The position numbers were made by a program, and so were the translations under genes. The notes under the pieces are model-generated. The model searched no databases. It was given only the letters and a program-made list of their open reading frames with translations, and was not told the origin of the DNA. From the NCBI GenBank assembly GCA_002412985.1, contig DHWC01000002.1, positions 1 through 28,215 on the forward strand: 28,215 nucleotides of DNA. The letters run 5' to 3'. This document shows, in pieces, positions 15,479-23,760 of the stretch. Position 1 is the stretch's first letter, and every line of letters starts with the position of its first letter. This DNA is from Methylocystaceae bacterium UBA5192. GTDB lineage: Bacteria; Pseudomonadota; Alphaproteobacteria; Rhizobiales; Beijerinckiaceae.

Positions 15479-15937
15479 ATGTTTAAATACTGGGCGTCAC
15501 AAATGCCAGGCAGTTTTTTGGTTGCCGTTATACTAGGTATTTTCTTTGGGCAGACCTCCGCTCTATCTGCGGAAGAGATTCATCTTGACTGCGCTCGGGC
15601 CAATCAAGGCGCCATGGTTGATATTGATACAAGCAGAAACTTTATGCAGTTGATGTGGCGGGATGGCGTTGCGGAAGAGTTTCATGAGGGAGAAAGCTAC
15701 CTCTCAGGGCCAGATCAACATGGACGCAAAGAAAAAGTCGTCTACCGGATGCGTGTCGACGGCGGCAAGATCACATTTGGCGTAGAGCGCATTTGCCTTG
15801 AGAGTATGGATGCAAAGTGCGAGTCCCGTCACCTCGATAATCATCTTGATATCGCGCTGGGAGAGATGCGTTATAACACCGGAGACTCAATTCTGATCTT
15901 GAACTGCTCTCCCGCGCCGCCTGGACGACGCTTTTAA
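15479..15937 (+). CDS. Small secreted protein, unknown
   Basis: A 152-residue protein starting 4 bp after the preceding gene. Residues ~1-31 form a signal peptide (basic start, SFLVAVILGIFFGQTSA core, cleavage near SALSAEE). The mature part is a compact domain of about 120 residues with a predicted beta-sheet, four cysteines (LDCARA, RICLES, AKCESR, LNCSPA) that could form two disulfides, and a Pro-rich end. The pattern IHLDCA...NFMQLMWRDG is reminiscent of lysozyme-inhibitor-like (MliC/C-type) periplasmic folds, but I cannot confirm that. No known operon partners besides the 66-residue membrane protein. Confidence 0.65.
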   Translation: MFKYWASQMPGSFLVAVILGIFFGQTSALSAEEIHLDCARANQGAMVDIDTSRNFMQLMWRDGVAEEFHEGESYLSGPDQHGRKEKVVYRMRVDGGKITFGVERICLESMDAKCESRHLDNHLDIALGEMRYNTGDSILILNCSPAPPGRRF

Positions 15938-15958
15938 CTGCGGCGACTGAGCTTATGA

Positions 15959-16903
15959 TCATAAGCTGTTTATGATGCTCTGAATGAAAAGTCCTGAGCA
16001 AAGCAATAGACCGGCGTCGCGGTTAGAACGAAAGAGAGATAAGGCCTTTTGAGCAGAAATTTCTTCACCTGTTTGATAGGTTTGCCATATGAGGTGAAGT
16101 GAAAATCCTCCGATCCCGACTAAAGTAAAGAGACCTGCGCCTGACAAGAGTCCAGCGATTGCTGCAAAAACTGATGCGCTGGCGTAAAGAAGGCCGACGG
16201 CCATTCGTACATTTTTTCCAAATAATCGGGCCGTTGATTGAACCCCAATAGAAATATCATCCCGCAAATCTTGTAGCGCGTAGATCGTGTCGTATCCAAT
16301 TGTCCAAAGGATGCCAGATAAATAAAGAGATAGGGCTGCTGGAGTGAGTGTGTTTGTTTCCGCTGTCCAGCCCAGCAGAGCGCCTGATGCAAATGCTAAA
16401 CCTAAAATCGCTTGTGGCCAAGACGTAACTCTTTTCGCGTAAGGATAGATTAGGACAATGAAAGGCGAAATCATCGCTAGCGCGATGGTAAGAGGATTAA
16501 AAAATAAAAGGACGCTCAGTCCAATAAAGCATTGCAGCATCATGAAGATTAATGCCGCTTGCGGCTTGATTGCGCCGCAGGCTAGGGGACGTTTTTTTGT
16601 GCGCTCGACCTTTGCGTCGATTTCACGATCAACATAATCATTATACGTCGACCCTGCACCACGCATCACGATAGCGCCAATGAAAAAAAGGAATAAATGA
16701 AAATAGTTTGGCGCCATGTGTTCTGCTGAGGAGGCGAGCAGACTGCCTTCCCAGCACGGCAATAATAAGAGCCACCATCCAATGGGGCGATCTAACCGCG
16801 CGAGTTGAACATAGGGCCGAGCGGTCTGTGGCGCGTAGCGCCAGATCGGATGCGCAGCTTGCGCGTCTGGAAGCATTGCCTCATCTTGCCGACCAGGATC
16901 CAT
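15959..16903 (-). CDS. ubiA: 4-hydroxybenzoate polyprenyltransferase
   Basis: A 314-residue integral membrane prenyltransferase that attaches the polyprenyl tail to 4-hydroxybenzoate in ubiquinone synthesis. The two Asp-rich Mg-diphosphate motifs are clear: NDYVDREIDAKVERTKKRPL (first) and ALQDLRDDISIGVQSTA (second), set in about eight hydrophobic helices. RLDRPIGWWLLLLPCWEGS near the N-terminus is the usual UbiA opening. The start at 16903 lies 2 bp beyond the stop of the upstream gene, implying cotranscription with that secreted protein. Ubiquinone made here would serve the ETF-QO encoded nearby, a pathway link rather than a shared operon. Confidence 0.96.
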   Translation of the reverse strand: MDPGRQDEAMLPDAQAAHPIWRYAPQTARPYVQLARLDRPIGWWLLLLPCWEGSLLASSAEHMAPNYFHLFLFFIGAIVMRGAGSTYNDYVDREIDAKVERTKKRPLACGAIKPQAALIFMMLQCFIGLSVLLFFNPLTIALAMISPFIVLIYPYAKRVTSWPQAILGLAFASGALLGWTAETNTLTPAALSLYLSGILWTIGYDTIYALQDLRDDISIGVQSTARLFGKNVRMAVGLLYASASVFAAIAGLLSGAGLFTLVGIGGFSLHLIWQTYQTGEEISAQKALSLFRSNRDAGLLLCSGLFIQSIINSL

Positions 16904-16905
16904 GC

Positions 16906-17364
16906 TTACAACGGGCCTGATGGCAAGCGTGGGGGCGCGCCCATACCTCCGCCTGCGGCTCCCTCTTCCTGCATTTTCTTCATTTTCGCGGCGACATCAC
17001 ATGCTTGTTTTGCAAAACCTTGTGATTTTGTTCGCGCATCTTTAAAGCCGTCAATCACATTTTCTGGAATGTTGCACCATTCTTTGTTCTTCGTCATATA
17101 ATTCAGCATTTCTGTCTCAACGCCGCCAAGCGCTTTTGCTACGGGGCAGGCAGCCATTGGGTCCATCTTGCCTTTCCCAGCTTTGCCCAGAGCATTGAGC
17201 TTTTCAATTGCAGCCATGCGCTTTTGAGTTAGCTTTTGAAAGTCCTCGGCGCAGGCTTGTTGTTGTTGCGGCTGCTGCGCTTGAGCGCCGTCTGCGGCTA
17301 GTATTAGAGCTGCGACAGCTAAGCTAAAAAGCAGGCGCGAAAGGAGAAGGGCGCCAAGGTTCAT
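16906..17364 (-). CDS. Conserved secreted alphaproteobacterial protein of unknown function
   Basis: A signal peptide (MNLGALLLSRLLFSLAVAALIL, cleavage near GAQAQQ) is followed by about 120 residues: a Gln-rich linker, a helical domain with AAIEKLNALGK, cysteines in ACAED, ACPVAK, EWCNIP and ACDVAA, and a Gly/Met/Pro-rich tail. I recall similar secreted proteins beside ubiA in Bradyrhizobium-like genomes; their function is unknown. The frame is open to an ATG at 17460, with another at 17376. I chose 17364 because it starts a normal-length signal peptide and has a GGA upstream; the N-terminus is uncertain. The stop almost touches the ubiA start. Confidence 0.72.
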   Translation of the reverse strand: MNLGALLLSRLLFSLAVAALILAADGAQAQQPQQQQACAEDFQKLTQKRMAAIEKLNALGKAGKGKMDPMAACPVAKALGGVETEMLNYMTKNKEWCNIPENVIDGFKDARTKSQGFAKQACDVAAKMKKMQEEGAAGGGMGAPPRLPSGPL

Positions 17365-17508
17365 GCCAAATTCCATCTGATTAAAAACTGCGCCATTGAT
17401 GATGCTTGCTGGTTGAAGGGATCCTCTCGCAGTTTGTTCGCAACAAAACGGCTGCTTCATGGCGAGAGGGCTTCTTGACGGGTATATTAGCTAAGATGAG
17501 AGAAAATT

Positions 17509-18258
17509 TTGTCAGAATATGATCATCGAGCGCAGCGCCTTTTTGTCCCTGCTAGCTTGGCCGTGGGCCAAGTGGTCGCGGTTCCCACCGAATCGGTTAA
17601 TTATCTCCTTAATGTGCTTCGTCTACGAACTGGCGCAGGCGTTCATATCTTCAACGGACGAGATGGTGAATTTCGCGCCGTCCTGCGGCTTGAGGGGAAA
17701 CGTACGGCGCATTTTGAAGTCCTGACGCAGTTGCGAGAGCAGTCGCAACGAGCCAGCCTTGATTACTGTTTTGCGCCGCTTAAACAGGCCCGTCTGGACT
17801 ATATGGTCCAAAAAGCTACAGAAATGGGCGTAGGATGTTTGCGTCCGATAATTACCAGCTACACGCAGATCCGAAAAGTGAACATGGATCGTTTGCGGGC
17901 CAATGTTATCGAGGCGGCAGAGCAGTGTGGGGTGTTGGCGGTGCCAGAACTTTTCTCACCTGTCTCCTTGCCAGATTTTCTGGAGGCCTTACCACCGCAG
18001 ACATTGTTCGTTTTTTGTGATGAGAAGGCTAAGACAGGCAATCCTTTCAACAGTTTATCAGGTCATTTTGCCGCTAGAGTGAGTCTTATCATTGGACCAG
18101 AGGGCGGTTTTGATGACCAGGAAAGGCAGTTGATCCTTAGCTATCCCAATGTCGTCCGCCTCTCTTTGGGGCCGCGCATTTTGCGCGCAGATACAGCCGC
18201 GGTCGCTGCGTTGACAATTGTTCAGGCGGCTTTGGGAGACTGGGGCGACGCTAGCTAA
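17509..18258 (+). CDS. rsmE: 16S rRNA (uracil(1498)-N(3))-methyltransferase
   Basis: A 249-residue SPOUT-class methyltransferase that adds a methyl group to N3 of U1498 in helix 44 of 16S rRNA. The N-terminal PUA-like part starts RAQRLFVPASLAVG and includes YLLNVLRLRTGAGVHIFNG; the C-terminal knotted domain has KATEMGV, the AdoMet-binding LIIGPEGGFDDQE and LSLGPRILRADTAAVAAL. The start is TTG with GAGAG upstream; no ATG in the right region is present. It is divergent from the secreted protein-ubiA pair and upstream of gshA, an order I recognise from related bacteria. Confidence 0.95.
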   Translation: MSEYDHRAQRLFVPASLAVGQVVAVPTESVNYLLNVLRLRTGAGVHIFNGRDGEFRAVLRLEGKRTAHFEVLTQLREQSQRASLDYCFAPLKQARLDYMVQKATEMGVGCLRPIITSYTQIRKVNMDRLRANVIEAAEQCGVLAVPELFSPVSLPDFLEALPPQTLFVFCDEKAKTGNPFNSLSGHFAARVSLIIGPEGGFDDQERQLILSYPNVVRLSLGPRILRADTAAVAALTIVQAALGDWGDAS

Positions 18259-18509
18259 AGCTGTTCCGGGGGAATAAAATTAAGATTTTGACAAGGTTTA
18301 TCGCTGTCTTTCTTGAGCGCGGGCTAAAAGCGACACGATCCTGCCATGATGTTTGTTTTTAGTGTGGGTAGACAAGGGAAGCGGCGGCCTATTCGCCCTG
18401 ACGCAATATCTCGTCAGTAGTCGCTTCGAAGGATAGATAGCCCTATGAGAGGGACGCAGGCCAACCCATGGTTCAGGCCAGCATCTCAAAAGGCGCGGAG
18501 ACGACGTAA

Positions 18510-18842
18510 ATGCAGACACCAAAACCCTGTGGCTTCTTTACTACCGCTCGGGAAGCAGTATGTGTGTTGGGACTTATTGCCACTGCGGCTGTCTCATCAC
18601 CTGCCCAGGCTGAAAATGCGTCCAACTGCGCGCGTTATGGGGCGGATTACGTCGCTGTATCAGGATCCAGCAATTGTGTGCGCGTTGGCGGACATGTCCG
18701 AGTTAATAATTTGCCGCGCAGTTCTGGCGCGCCTTTAGCCTACGCGCCAGATCAAAAGGGACTGTATCAAACGGCGGCTGCGGGCTCTCAGCTCCAATTG
18801 CTTGCTCCCTTTGCGTTGCTGAACGAAATTCTACCCCGCTAA
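18510..18842 (+). CDS. Short secreted protein resembling the N-terminus of rhizobial porins
   Basis: A 110-residue protein with a signal peptide (hydrophobic ~16-30, cleavage after SPAQA at residue 34). The mature start, NCARYGADYVAVSGSSNCVRVGGHVR in essence, resembles the beginning of alphaproteobacterial porins of the Porin_2 family (CxxYGxGF...GTDTCxKIGGYVR), including the two cysteines (Cys40 and Cys56) that bracket that motif. Beyond it the protein ends after about 50 more residues, so there is no full barrel. It may be a stand-alone small secreted domain or the remnant of a porin gene. The start has GGAG about 10 bases upstream. Confidence 0.6.
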   Translation: MQTPKPCGFFTTAREAVCVLGLIATAAVSSPAQAENASNCARYGADYVAVSGSSNCVRVGGHVRVNNLPRSSGAPLAYAPDQKGLYQTAAAGSQLQLLAPFALLNEILPR

Positions 18843-18857
18843 ACAGCTTTTTTCAGC

Positions 18858-20246
18858 TTAGATTGGCAAGACGCAATCAACAAAAGCAGGGTCAACAGAG
18901 CCGCGCCAAGGACCGTTAAAGTCCTCGAGTCTCTTTTGAGCTAAAGTTTTTCCATCGTCGATAATTTCTTCAATGGGCGCGAGATAAATGCGTTCGTCAC
19001 GTCCGTTTTTGTCGAACTTCGCTCGGCGCTTTAGGCCATTGCTCGCAATGACGAGAAGATCCCTAGCGATATCTCTGATCTTACGTTGATCAATCTCGGC
19101 TTCTAGCGCTTGGATTGGCGCATCTTGCCGAAGCTTCTCACGCATTTCAGTCGACCAGTTTTTGGTCAGTTGACGCGCCTCATCAAGCGCTAGACGATCA
19201 TAATAAAGGCCTGCAAAAATTGCTGGCAAGGCCGTCATATGGCCTCGCGGTCCACCATCAGCGCCGCGCATTTCAAGGTATGTTTTTAGTCGAACTTCAG
19301 GGAAAATCGTTGATAGATGATTTGCCCAGTCAGAGAGGGTCGCTTGAACGCCTGGCAATTGCGGTAAATGACCAGCGAGCAAGTCTCTGAAATTAGAACC
19401 GGCAACATCATGATAAATATCGCCGCGTTTAACAAAATACATCGGCACATCGAGCGCGTAATCGACATATTGCTCGAATCCGAAACCTTGCTCAAAAGCA
19501 AAGGGCAGCATTCCTGTTCGATCTGCATCTGTATCGCGCCAGATCCAAGAACGTTGAGACAAGCGACCAGTTGGAATGCCGTCAAGAAATGGAGAATTAG
19601 CAAATAAGGCTGTAATAACCGGCTGAAGGGCAAGGCCAACGCGCAGTTTTTCAACCATATCCGCTTCCGATGTAAAATCGAGATTGACCTGGATAGTGGC
19701 CGTGCGAAACATCATATCAAGGCCGAGTGCGCCAACTTTCGGCATATAACGCGACATGATGCCATAACGTTGCTTGGGCATGATCGGTGTTTCCGCGCGG
19801 CTCCATTTGGGGCTTGCGCCGAGGTCAAGAAACTTTATGCCCAGTGGGTTCGCCACAGCTGCAAGTGCGTTGAAGTGGACACTGAGTTCCTCTGCGGTGG
19901 CGTGAACATCGAGCAAAGGCGCGCCAGAAAGTTCAAATTGCCCGCCCGGTTCAAGTGAAAGCGCGCCGCCGCCCTTTGGGTCCGTGAGGCCGATCAGGAA
20001 ATCTCGATCGAGGATTGGCTCCCAGCCAAGCGCCGCTTGCATGCCTTCGAGTAATTGCTGAATGCCGCCGCGCTCATTGTTTTTTTGATAGGGGACAGGC
20101 GTATGCGTGGCGTCATAAAACGGAATTTTTTCGTGCTCTGTACCGATATGGAGTTGAGCTGCTTCACTTTTACAGCCTGCTTCAAACCATGAAATGAGCG
20201 CTGCGCGGGAAGTTATGGGCGTTGTGTCGGAGACGTCGCGAGCCAT
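18858..20246 (-). CDS. gshA: Glutamate-cysteine ligase (GCS2/plant-type)
   Basis: A 462-residue enzyme that makes gamma-glutamylcysteine, the first and rate-setting step of glutathione synthesis. Signatures are HIGTEHEKIPF near residue 36, the GGGALSLEPGGQFELSGAPL segment, KRGDIYHDVAG and YLEMRGADGGPRG, characteristic of the alphaproteobacterial/plant class rather than the gamma-proteobacterial GshA. The length is normal. Plant-type enzymes are redox-regulated by disulfides; the few cysteines here (CKSEAAQ, DCVLP) do not obviously support that. It converges on the small porin-like gene with 15 bp between stops. Confidence 0.95.
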   Translation of the reverse strand: MARDVSDTTPITSRAALISWFEAGCKSEAAQLHIGTEHEKIPFYDATHTPVPYQKNNERGGIQQLLEGMQAALGWEPILDRDFLIGLTDPKGGGALSLEPGGQFELSGAPLLDVHATAEELSVHFNALAAVANPLGIKFLDLGASPKWSRAETPIMPKQRYGIMSRYMPKVGALGLDMMFRTATIQVNLDFTSEADMVEKLRVGLALQPVITALFANSPFLDGIPTGRLSQRSWIWRDTDADRTGMLPFAFEQGFGFEQYVDYALDVPMYFVKRGDIYHDVAGSNFRDLLAGHLPQLPGVQATLSDWANHLSTIFPEVRLKTYLEMRGADGGPRGHMTALPAIFAGLYYDRLALDEARQLTKNWSTEMREKLRQDAPIQALEAEIDQRKIRDIARDLLVIASNGLKRRAKFDKNGRDERIYLAPIEEIIDDGKTLAQKRLEDFNGPWRGSVDPAFVDCVLPI

Positions 20247-20472
20247 GAAGAAACGAGTTCCCCTAGAGGTATATCCATTAACTCAATTTGCCTTGCGAAA
20301 GAGCGGCTACCGCATGGCGTGGAAAGTGTAAAAGCAAGCTTATTATTTCAAGACGAAAGCTAAGAGCCCCGGCCAATCGACGACCGATGGCGAACCGCCA
20401 ATGTCCATGTGTATCGGACGCATGGATTGCCGCAAAACTGGGCAAGGCGCAAGGGGAAGCGGCAGCTCTTAC

Positions 20473-21345
20473 TTAGCCGTGCGCGCCAATGCGAGGCGGG
20501 ATGGGCTGACTCGAGTCGAGTTGTGTCGCGCGTTGGTAGCATTCTTGAGATTTTTGCTTATTTCCTGTTTTTTCATAGGCTAACCCGAGCCAAGCCCAAG
20601 CTTGCGCGCTTTTGTTATTGACGTTTAAGGCTGCATTAAAATCTTCGATGGCTTTGTCATACTTTCCGATCGCTACAAGACTCTCTCCACGCGCCTGGTA
20701 GGGAGCAAAGACAAAGGGGTCTCGGTCAATGGCGTTATCGAAATCTGTGACAGCTCGGGTGTAGTCGTTACGTTTTTGATAAATGAGCCCGCGGGAGTGA
20801 AAAGCTTGCGCGCTTTCTGGATTGATCCGGATAGCCGTATCGAGATCGGCAAGCGCCTGATCAAGGTTGCCTTGGGCTCGCAAAAGATTCGCGCGACCGA
20901 CATAAGCGGGCGCATGATTAGGATTAGCGGCGATCGCCCGATCGAAATCAGCCCGCGCCGTGTCATTATGGCCCATTTGGCGCTCTGCTAGGGCGCGATT
21001 GGTATAGGCCGCAGCGCTGTTTGGATCGAGTTTTGCGGCTTCTGTAAAATCAGCAATCGCTTCAGAAAATCGACCGACACGAGCGTAGGCCGCACCGCGT
21101 GTATTATAGGCTTCAGCGCTGGAGGGATTACGCTTTATGACTTCGGTGAGGGAGTCAATATTCGTCGCCGCAGCTTTAGGATCTGTGTCAGAAATCTCAG
21201 CGATACCTCGACCAGGCGGCCGTATGCCCATGGCTGTTTCGCAACCAGCCAGCGCAAGGGCAGCCATTAGTGAGGCTGCCAAGCAGATAGTAGAGTTTTT
21301 ACAAAAACGCGGGCGAGATGGCGTCGCCGCATGGTCTAGACCCAT
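20473..21345 (-). CDS. TPR-repeat lipoprotein
   Basis: A 290-residue protein with a lipoprotein signal peptide (NSTICLAASLMAALALAGC, lipid-attached Cys about residue 35) and about six tetratricopeptide repeats from residue ~64 to ~275. Repeats show the usual pattern, e.g. AEAYNTRGAAYARVGRFSEAIADF and AAAYTNRALAERQMGHNDTARADF, with DP/NP at the repeat ends. TPR arrays bind protein partners; this one would be anchored to the periplasmic face of a membrane. A gene of this kind next to rpsU is common in Hyphomicrobiales. The client is unknown. It starts 117 bp after rpsU on the same strand. Confidence 0.88.
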   Translation of the reverse strand: MGLDHAATPSRPRFCKNSTICLAASLMAALALAGCETAMGIRPPGRGIAEISDTDPKAAATNIDSLTEVIKRNPSSAEAYNTRGAAYARVGRFSEAIADFTEAAKLDPNSAAAYTNRALAERQMGHNDTARADFDRAIAANPNHAPAYVGRANLLRAQGNLDQALADLDTAIRINPESAQAFHSRGLIYQKRNDYTRAVTDFDNAIDRDPFVFAPYQARGESLVAIGKYDKAIEDFNAALNVNNKSAQAWAWLGLAYEKTGNKQKSQECYQRATQLDSSQPIPPRIGAHG

Positions 21346-21462
21346 GCCGTCAAATCCTCTTGAGCAGATTTCGGGAATCGTCCCGAGAGCGGTCAGAATG
21401 TTTGCCGCGTCAACGTTAACAAAATATGCGCTGTAAGAGGAAATTCTAGAGGATTGGCAATT

Positions 21463-21696
21463 TTAGCGCGCAATAATCTTCGTCTTTATCGGCAGCAAGC
21501 CTTCGCGTTGCAATTTTTTGCGGGCGAGTTTGCGGGCGCGACGGACTGCTTCGGCTTTCTCACGCGCGCGCTTCTCGGAAGGTTTCTCGTAATGTCCGCG
21601 CAGCTTCATTTCACGAAAAATGCCTTCACGCTGCATCTTCTTTTTGAGAGCCTTCAGAGCCTGATCGACATTATTGTCACGAACGAGAACTTGCAC
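21463..21696 (-). CDS. rpsU: 30S ribosomal protein S21
   Basis: A 77-residue basic ribosomal protein. The sequence QVLVRDNNVDQALKALKKKM, GIFREMKLRGHYEKPSEKRARE and RRARKLARKK match alphaproteobacterial S21, with its extended basic tail (LLPIKTKIIAR). Homologues begin MQVLVRD, and here the matching codon is a GTG at 21694-21696 with an AGGA about 10 bases upstream. An upstream in-frame TTG at 21705 would add only Met-Phe-Phe and is less likely. S21 sits near the 3' end of 16S rRNA and helps select mRNA. Confidence 0.95.
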   Translation of the reverse strand: MQVLVRDNNVDQALKALKKKMQREGIFREMKLRGHYEKPSEKRAREKAEAVRRARKLARKKLQREGLLPIKTKIIAR

Positions 21697-21908
21697 GAAA
21701 AACAATCCTGTAGTTAGAGGGGGCGGTCAAAGTAGCCCTGGAAAAGGTCGTCCCAATAACTGGGAACGAGAATACAAACGCATGCGGAGCGCCTGAGCCG
21801 TGCGCTGCCATAACAGAGAGCTGTCGCTCTGTCCACGGCTGATTTGGCGCTTTTTGAAGCTTTCGCAGGGCGTTTTGTCTTGGGGCTGGCCAGCTTTTGC
21901 AAAGCGTC

Positions 21909-21936
21909 TTGTTATTAACGCCCGTTACAATATAAC
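21909..21936 (+). promoter_or_regulatory. Sigma-70-type promoter of the znu locus
   Basis: TTGTTA (21909-21914) and TATAAC (21931-21936) have 16 bp between them, a good -35/-10 pair. A transcript would start near 21943. The -10 overlaps the Zur-like box, as expected for direct repression. Confidence 0.55.
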
Positions 21937-21937
21937 A
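21923..21937 (+). promoter_or_regulatory. Zur-like operator
   Basis: CGTTACAATATAACA, on the other strand TGTTATATTGTAACG, matches the well-known Zur consensus TGTTATANTATAACA with two mismatches. It lies about 160 bp before znuC and overlaps a -10 element, fitting zinc-dependent repression of zinc import. No zur gene is in the window. Confidence 0.65.
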
Positions 21938-21942
21938 TTATC

Positions 21943-22125
21943 ATGAGGAAACAAAACTTCTCTGCAGTTCATCAAGTGGATCATTTCAGTAAGGATGGGG
22001 CCTCAAAGACGGCTCCAACCAGGCGCGCCATTACTGTATTGTGTCGGTCGAGTAGCGATCGGATCCTAATGTTGGCATTTATCCTTGGCGGCTTATGGGC
22101 CAGTTTCTATTGGGCCCTTACTTGA
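21943..22125 (+). CDS. Possible leaderless 60-residue membrane protein ahead of znuC
   Basis: The ATG at 21943 begins a 60-residue frame with a basic N-terminal half and one predicted C-terminal membrane helix (ILMLAFILGGLWASFYWAL). The predicted transcription start of the znu promoter coincides with this ATG, so translation would be leaderless; no ribosome binding site exists. Its end overlaps the znuC start by 31 bp, which could couple the two. It may equally be an untranslated leader of znuC. I know no homologue. Confidence 0.3.
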   Translation: MRKQNFSAVHQVDHFSKDGASKTAPTRRAITVLCRSSSDRILMLAFILGGLWASFYWALT

Positions 22126-22898
22126 CTCACCCAAACAAAAATCGTCGGGGGATCGAACTGATCAATCTGACGCTTGGATATGAGCGACGACCGGCGGTTC
22201 ATCACCTCAGCGGAACAATCGCACCTGGGGCGGCGCTAGCGGTGTGTGGCCCAAATGGCGCTGGAAAATCCACTTTATTGAAAGCGCTAGCTGGACTGTT
22301 GAGGCCGATCGGCGGGCGCATTGATTATGGCTCTCCAGATCCTCGCGCCATTGCATATTTACCCCAGCTCATCGAGATTGATCGTAGCTTTCCAATTGAT
22401 GTGAAAGATTTCATCGCTTTGGGCGCTTTGCGTCGCATCGGTCTTTTTGGCGGACTAACCGCTCGAGAATGTGACAGCGTTGAGCAAGCGATTCAGCGCG
22501 TAGGGCTGTCAGGTCTGGAGCATCGGCCGATCGCGACCCTCTCGGGCGGCCAGATGCAGCGTGTTTTGTTCGCTCGGTTAATAATGCAGAATGAGCCCGT
22601 CATTTTGCTTGATGAGCCCTTTGGAGCGATTGATGAGGCGACAACAGAGCATCTGTTGAATCTAATCGCTCATTGGTGCGCCGAGGGTCGTATTGTCATT
22701 ACAGTATTGCATGACTTAGAGCTTGCGCGGCGCGTCTTTGCGCAGACGTTGTTACTTGCCAGACATTGTATTGCTTGGGGACCAACGCAAGAAGTTTTGA
22801 CAAAGGAAAATCTTCAAAAAGCGCGCGCAATGTCAGAAGCCTATGATGCAGATGCGCGAGAATGTTTATTAGATGCAGCGGGCGTTCATGATCACTGA
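22095..22898 (+). CDS. znuC: Zinc ABC transporter, ATP-binding protein
   Basis: A 267-residue ABC ATPase that powers zinc import through ZnuB. Motifs are in order: Walker A GPNGAGKST (about residues 52-60), Q-loop LPQLIEIDRSF, signature LSGGQMQRVLFARL, Walker B VILLDEPFGAIDE and the switch His in VLHDLELARR. The family (metal-type, close to MntB/ZnuC) follows from motif details and from the neighbours. The ATG at 22095 is the only ATG in the right area, but without a clear ribosome binding site, so the N-terminus may be somewhat shorter. The stop overlaps the znuB start, showing translational coupling. Confidence 0.93.
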   Translation: MGQFLLGPYLTHPNKNRRGIELINLTLGYERRPAVHHLSGTIAPGAALAVCGPNGAGKSTLLKALAGLLRPIGGRIDYGSPDPRAIAYLPQLIEIDRSFPIDVKDFIALGALRRIGLFGGLTARECDSVEQAIQRVGLSGLEHRPIATLSGGQMQRVLFARLIMQNEPVILLDEPFGAIDEATTEHLLNLIAHWCAEGRIVITVLHDLELARRVFAQTLLLARHCIAWGPTQEVLTKENLQKARAMSEAYDADARECLLDAAGVHDH

Positions 22899-23757
22899 TG
22901 TCTTTATTGCGCCCTTTATAGAATATGAATTTATGCGTCGAGCGCTCGTAGGCTCTGTTGCGCTTGCAATGTCGGGAGCGCCTTTAGGCGTTTTTTTGAT
23001 TTTACGTCGCATGTCATTGGCGGGGGATGCGCTCTCCCATGCTATTTTACCTGGAGCGGCTGTTGGTTATTTGATCGCCGGATTATCCTTGCCAGCAATG
23101 ACGCTTGGCGGACTTATCGCAGGTCTAATCATCGCATTCGCAACCGGTTTAGCAGCTCGTTTTACAACCTTGCGTGAAGACGCCTCGCTTGCTGCTTTTT
23201 ATCTTGTTTCCCTTTCCCTGGGCGTCACGCTCGTGTCGATGCGCGGTTCGAATATTGATTTACTACATATTTTATTTGGTTCAGTTATTGGTCTCGATAA
23301 TCCAGCGCTTTTTATGCTTGTGGGCGTCAGCACTTTTACGCTCCTCTGCTTAGCGCTTTTTTATCGAGCTTTTGTGATTGATACGTTGGATCCTATTTTT
23401 CTTCGACAGACTACTAGGATTAGCGAAATGATCCCATTTTTATTTCTTGGGCTTGTCGTGCTAAATCTTGTTGCAGGATTTCATGCGTTAGGCACGTTGA
23501 TGGCGGTTGGCTTAATCATGTTGCCAGCAGCGGCAGCCCGGTTGTGGAGCTTTCAACTTATGGTTGCTTTGCCGCTCGCGGCGGCCATTGGTGTTTTTAG
23601 CGCCTATGCGGGTCTCGTATTTTCAAATGAAACTGGCGCGCCAACAGGACCAGCAATTATTCTCGTTGCTGGAATTTGCTATTTTGCCTCGCTTTTCTTT
23701 GGTCGCGCTGGCGGTATTTTACGATTACGTCGGCCTCGCAGCCATCTAGAGGGATAA
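22888..23757 (+). CDS. znuB: Zinc ABC transporter, permease
   Basis: An ABC-3 family metal permease of about 289 residues with eight or so hydrophobic segments, e.g. ALVGSVALAMSGAPLGVFLILR, LAGDALSHAILPGAAVGYLIAG and LGTLMAVGLIMLPAAAARLW. The LAGDALSHA/ILPG segment is typical of ZnuB/MntC-type permeases. The ATG at 22888, which overlaps the znuC stop, is chosen over an upstream ATG at 22873; both give a similar protein. It forms the membrane channel with ZnuC and receives zinc from ZnuA. Confidence 0.93.
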   Translation: MITDVFIAPFIEYEFMRRALVGSVALAMSGAPLGVFLILRRMSLAGDALSHAILPGAAVGYLIAGLSLPAMTLGGLIAGLIIAFATGLAARFTTLREDASLAAFYLVSLSLGVTLVSMRGSNIDLLHILFGSVIGLDNPALFMLVGVSTFTLLCLALFYRAFVIDTLDPIFLRQTTRISEMIPFLFLGLVVLNLVAGFHALGTLMAVGLIMLPAAAARLWSFQLMVALPLAAAIGVFSAYAGLVFSNETGAPTGPAIILVAGICYFASLFFGRAGGILRLRRPRSHLEG

Positions 23758-23760
23758 ATT

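Noticed and set aside
18259..18509. TTGACA at 18288-18293 as promoter of the porin-like gene
   Set aside because: No acceptable -10 element at 16-18 bp spacing; too weak to annotate.
20247..20472. Several short frames between gshA and the TPR lipoprotein gene
   Set aside because: Overlapping frames in both directions, no ribosome binding sites and no recognisable protein features; treated as plain intergenic DNA.
21714..21902. 62-codon minus-strand frame upstream of rpsU
   Set aside because: No ribosome binding site, no recognisable domain, and it lies in the expected rpsU leader/promoter region.
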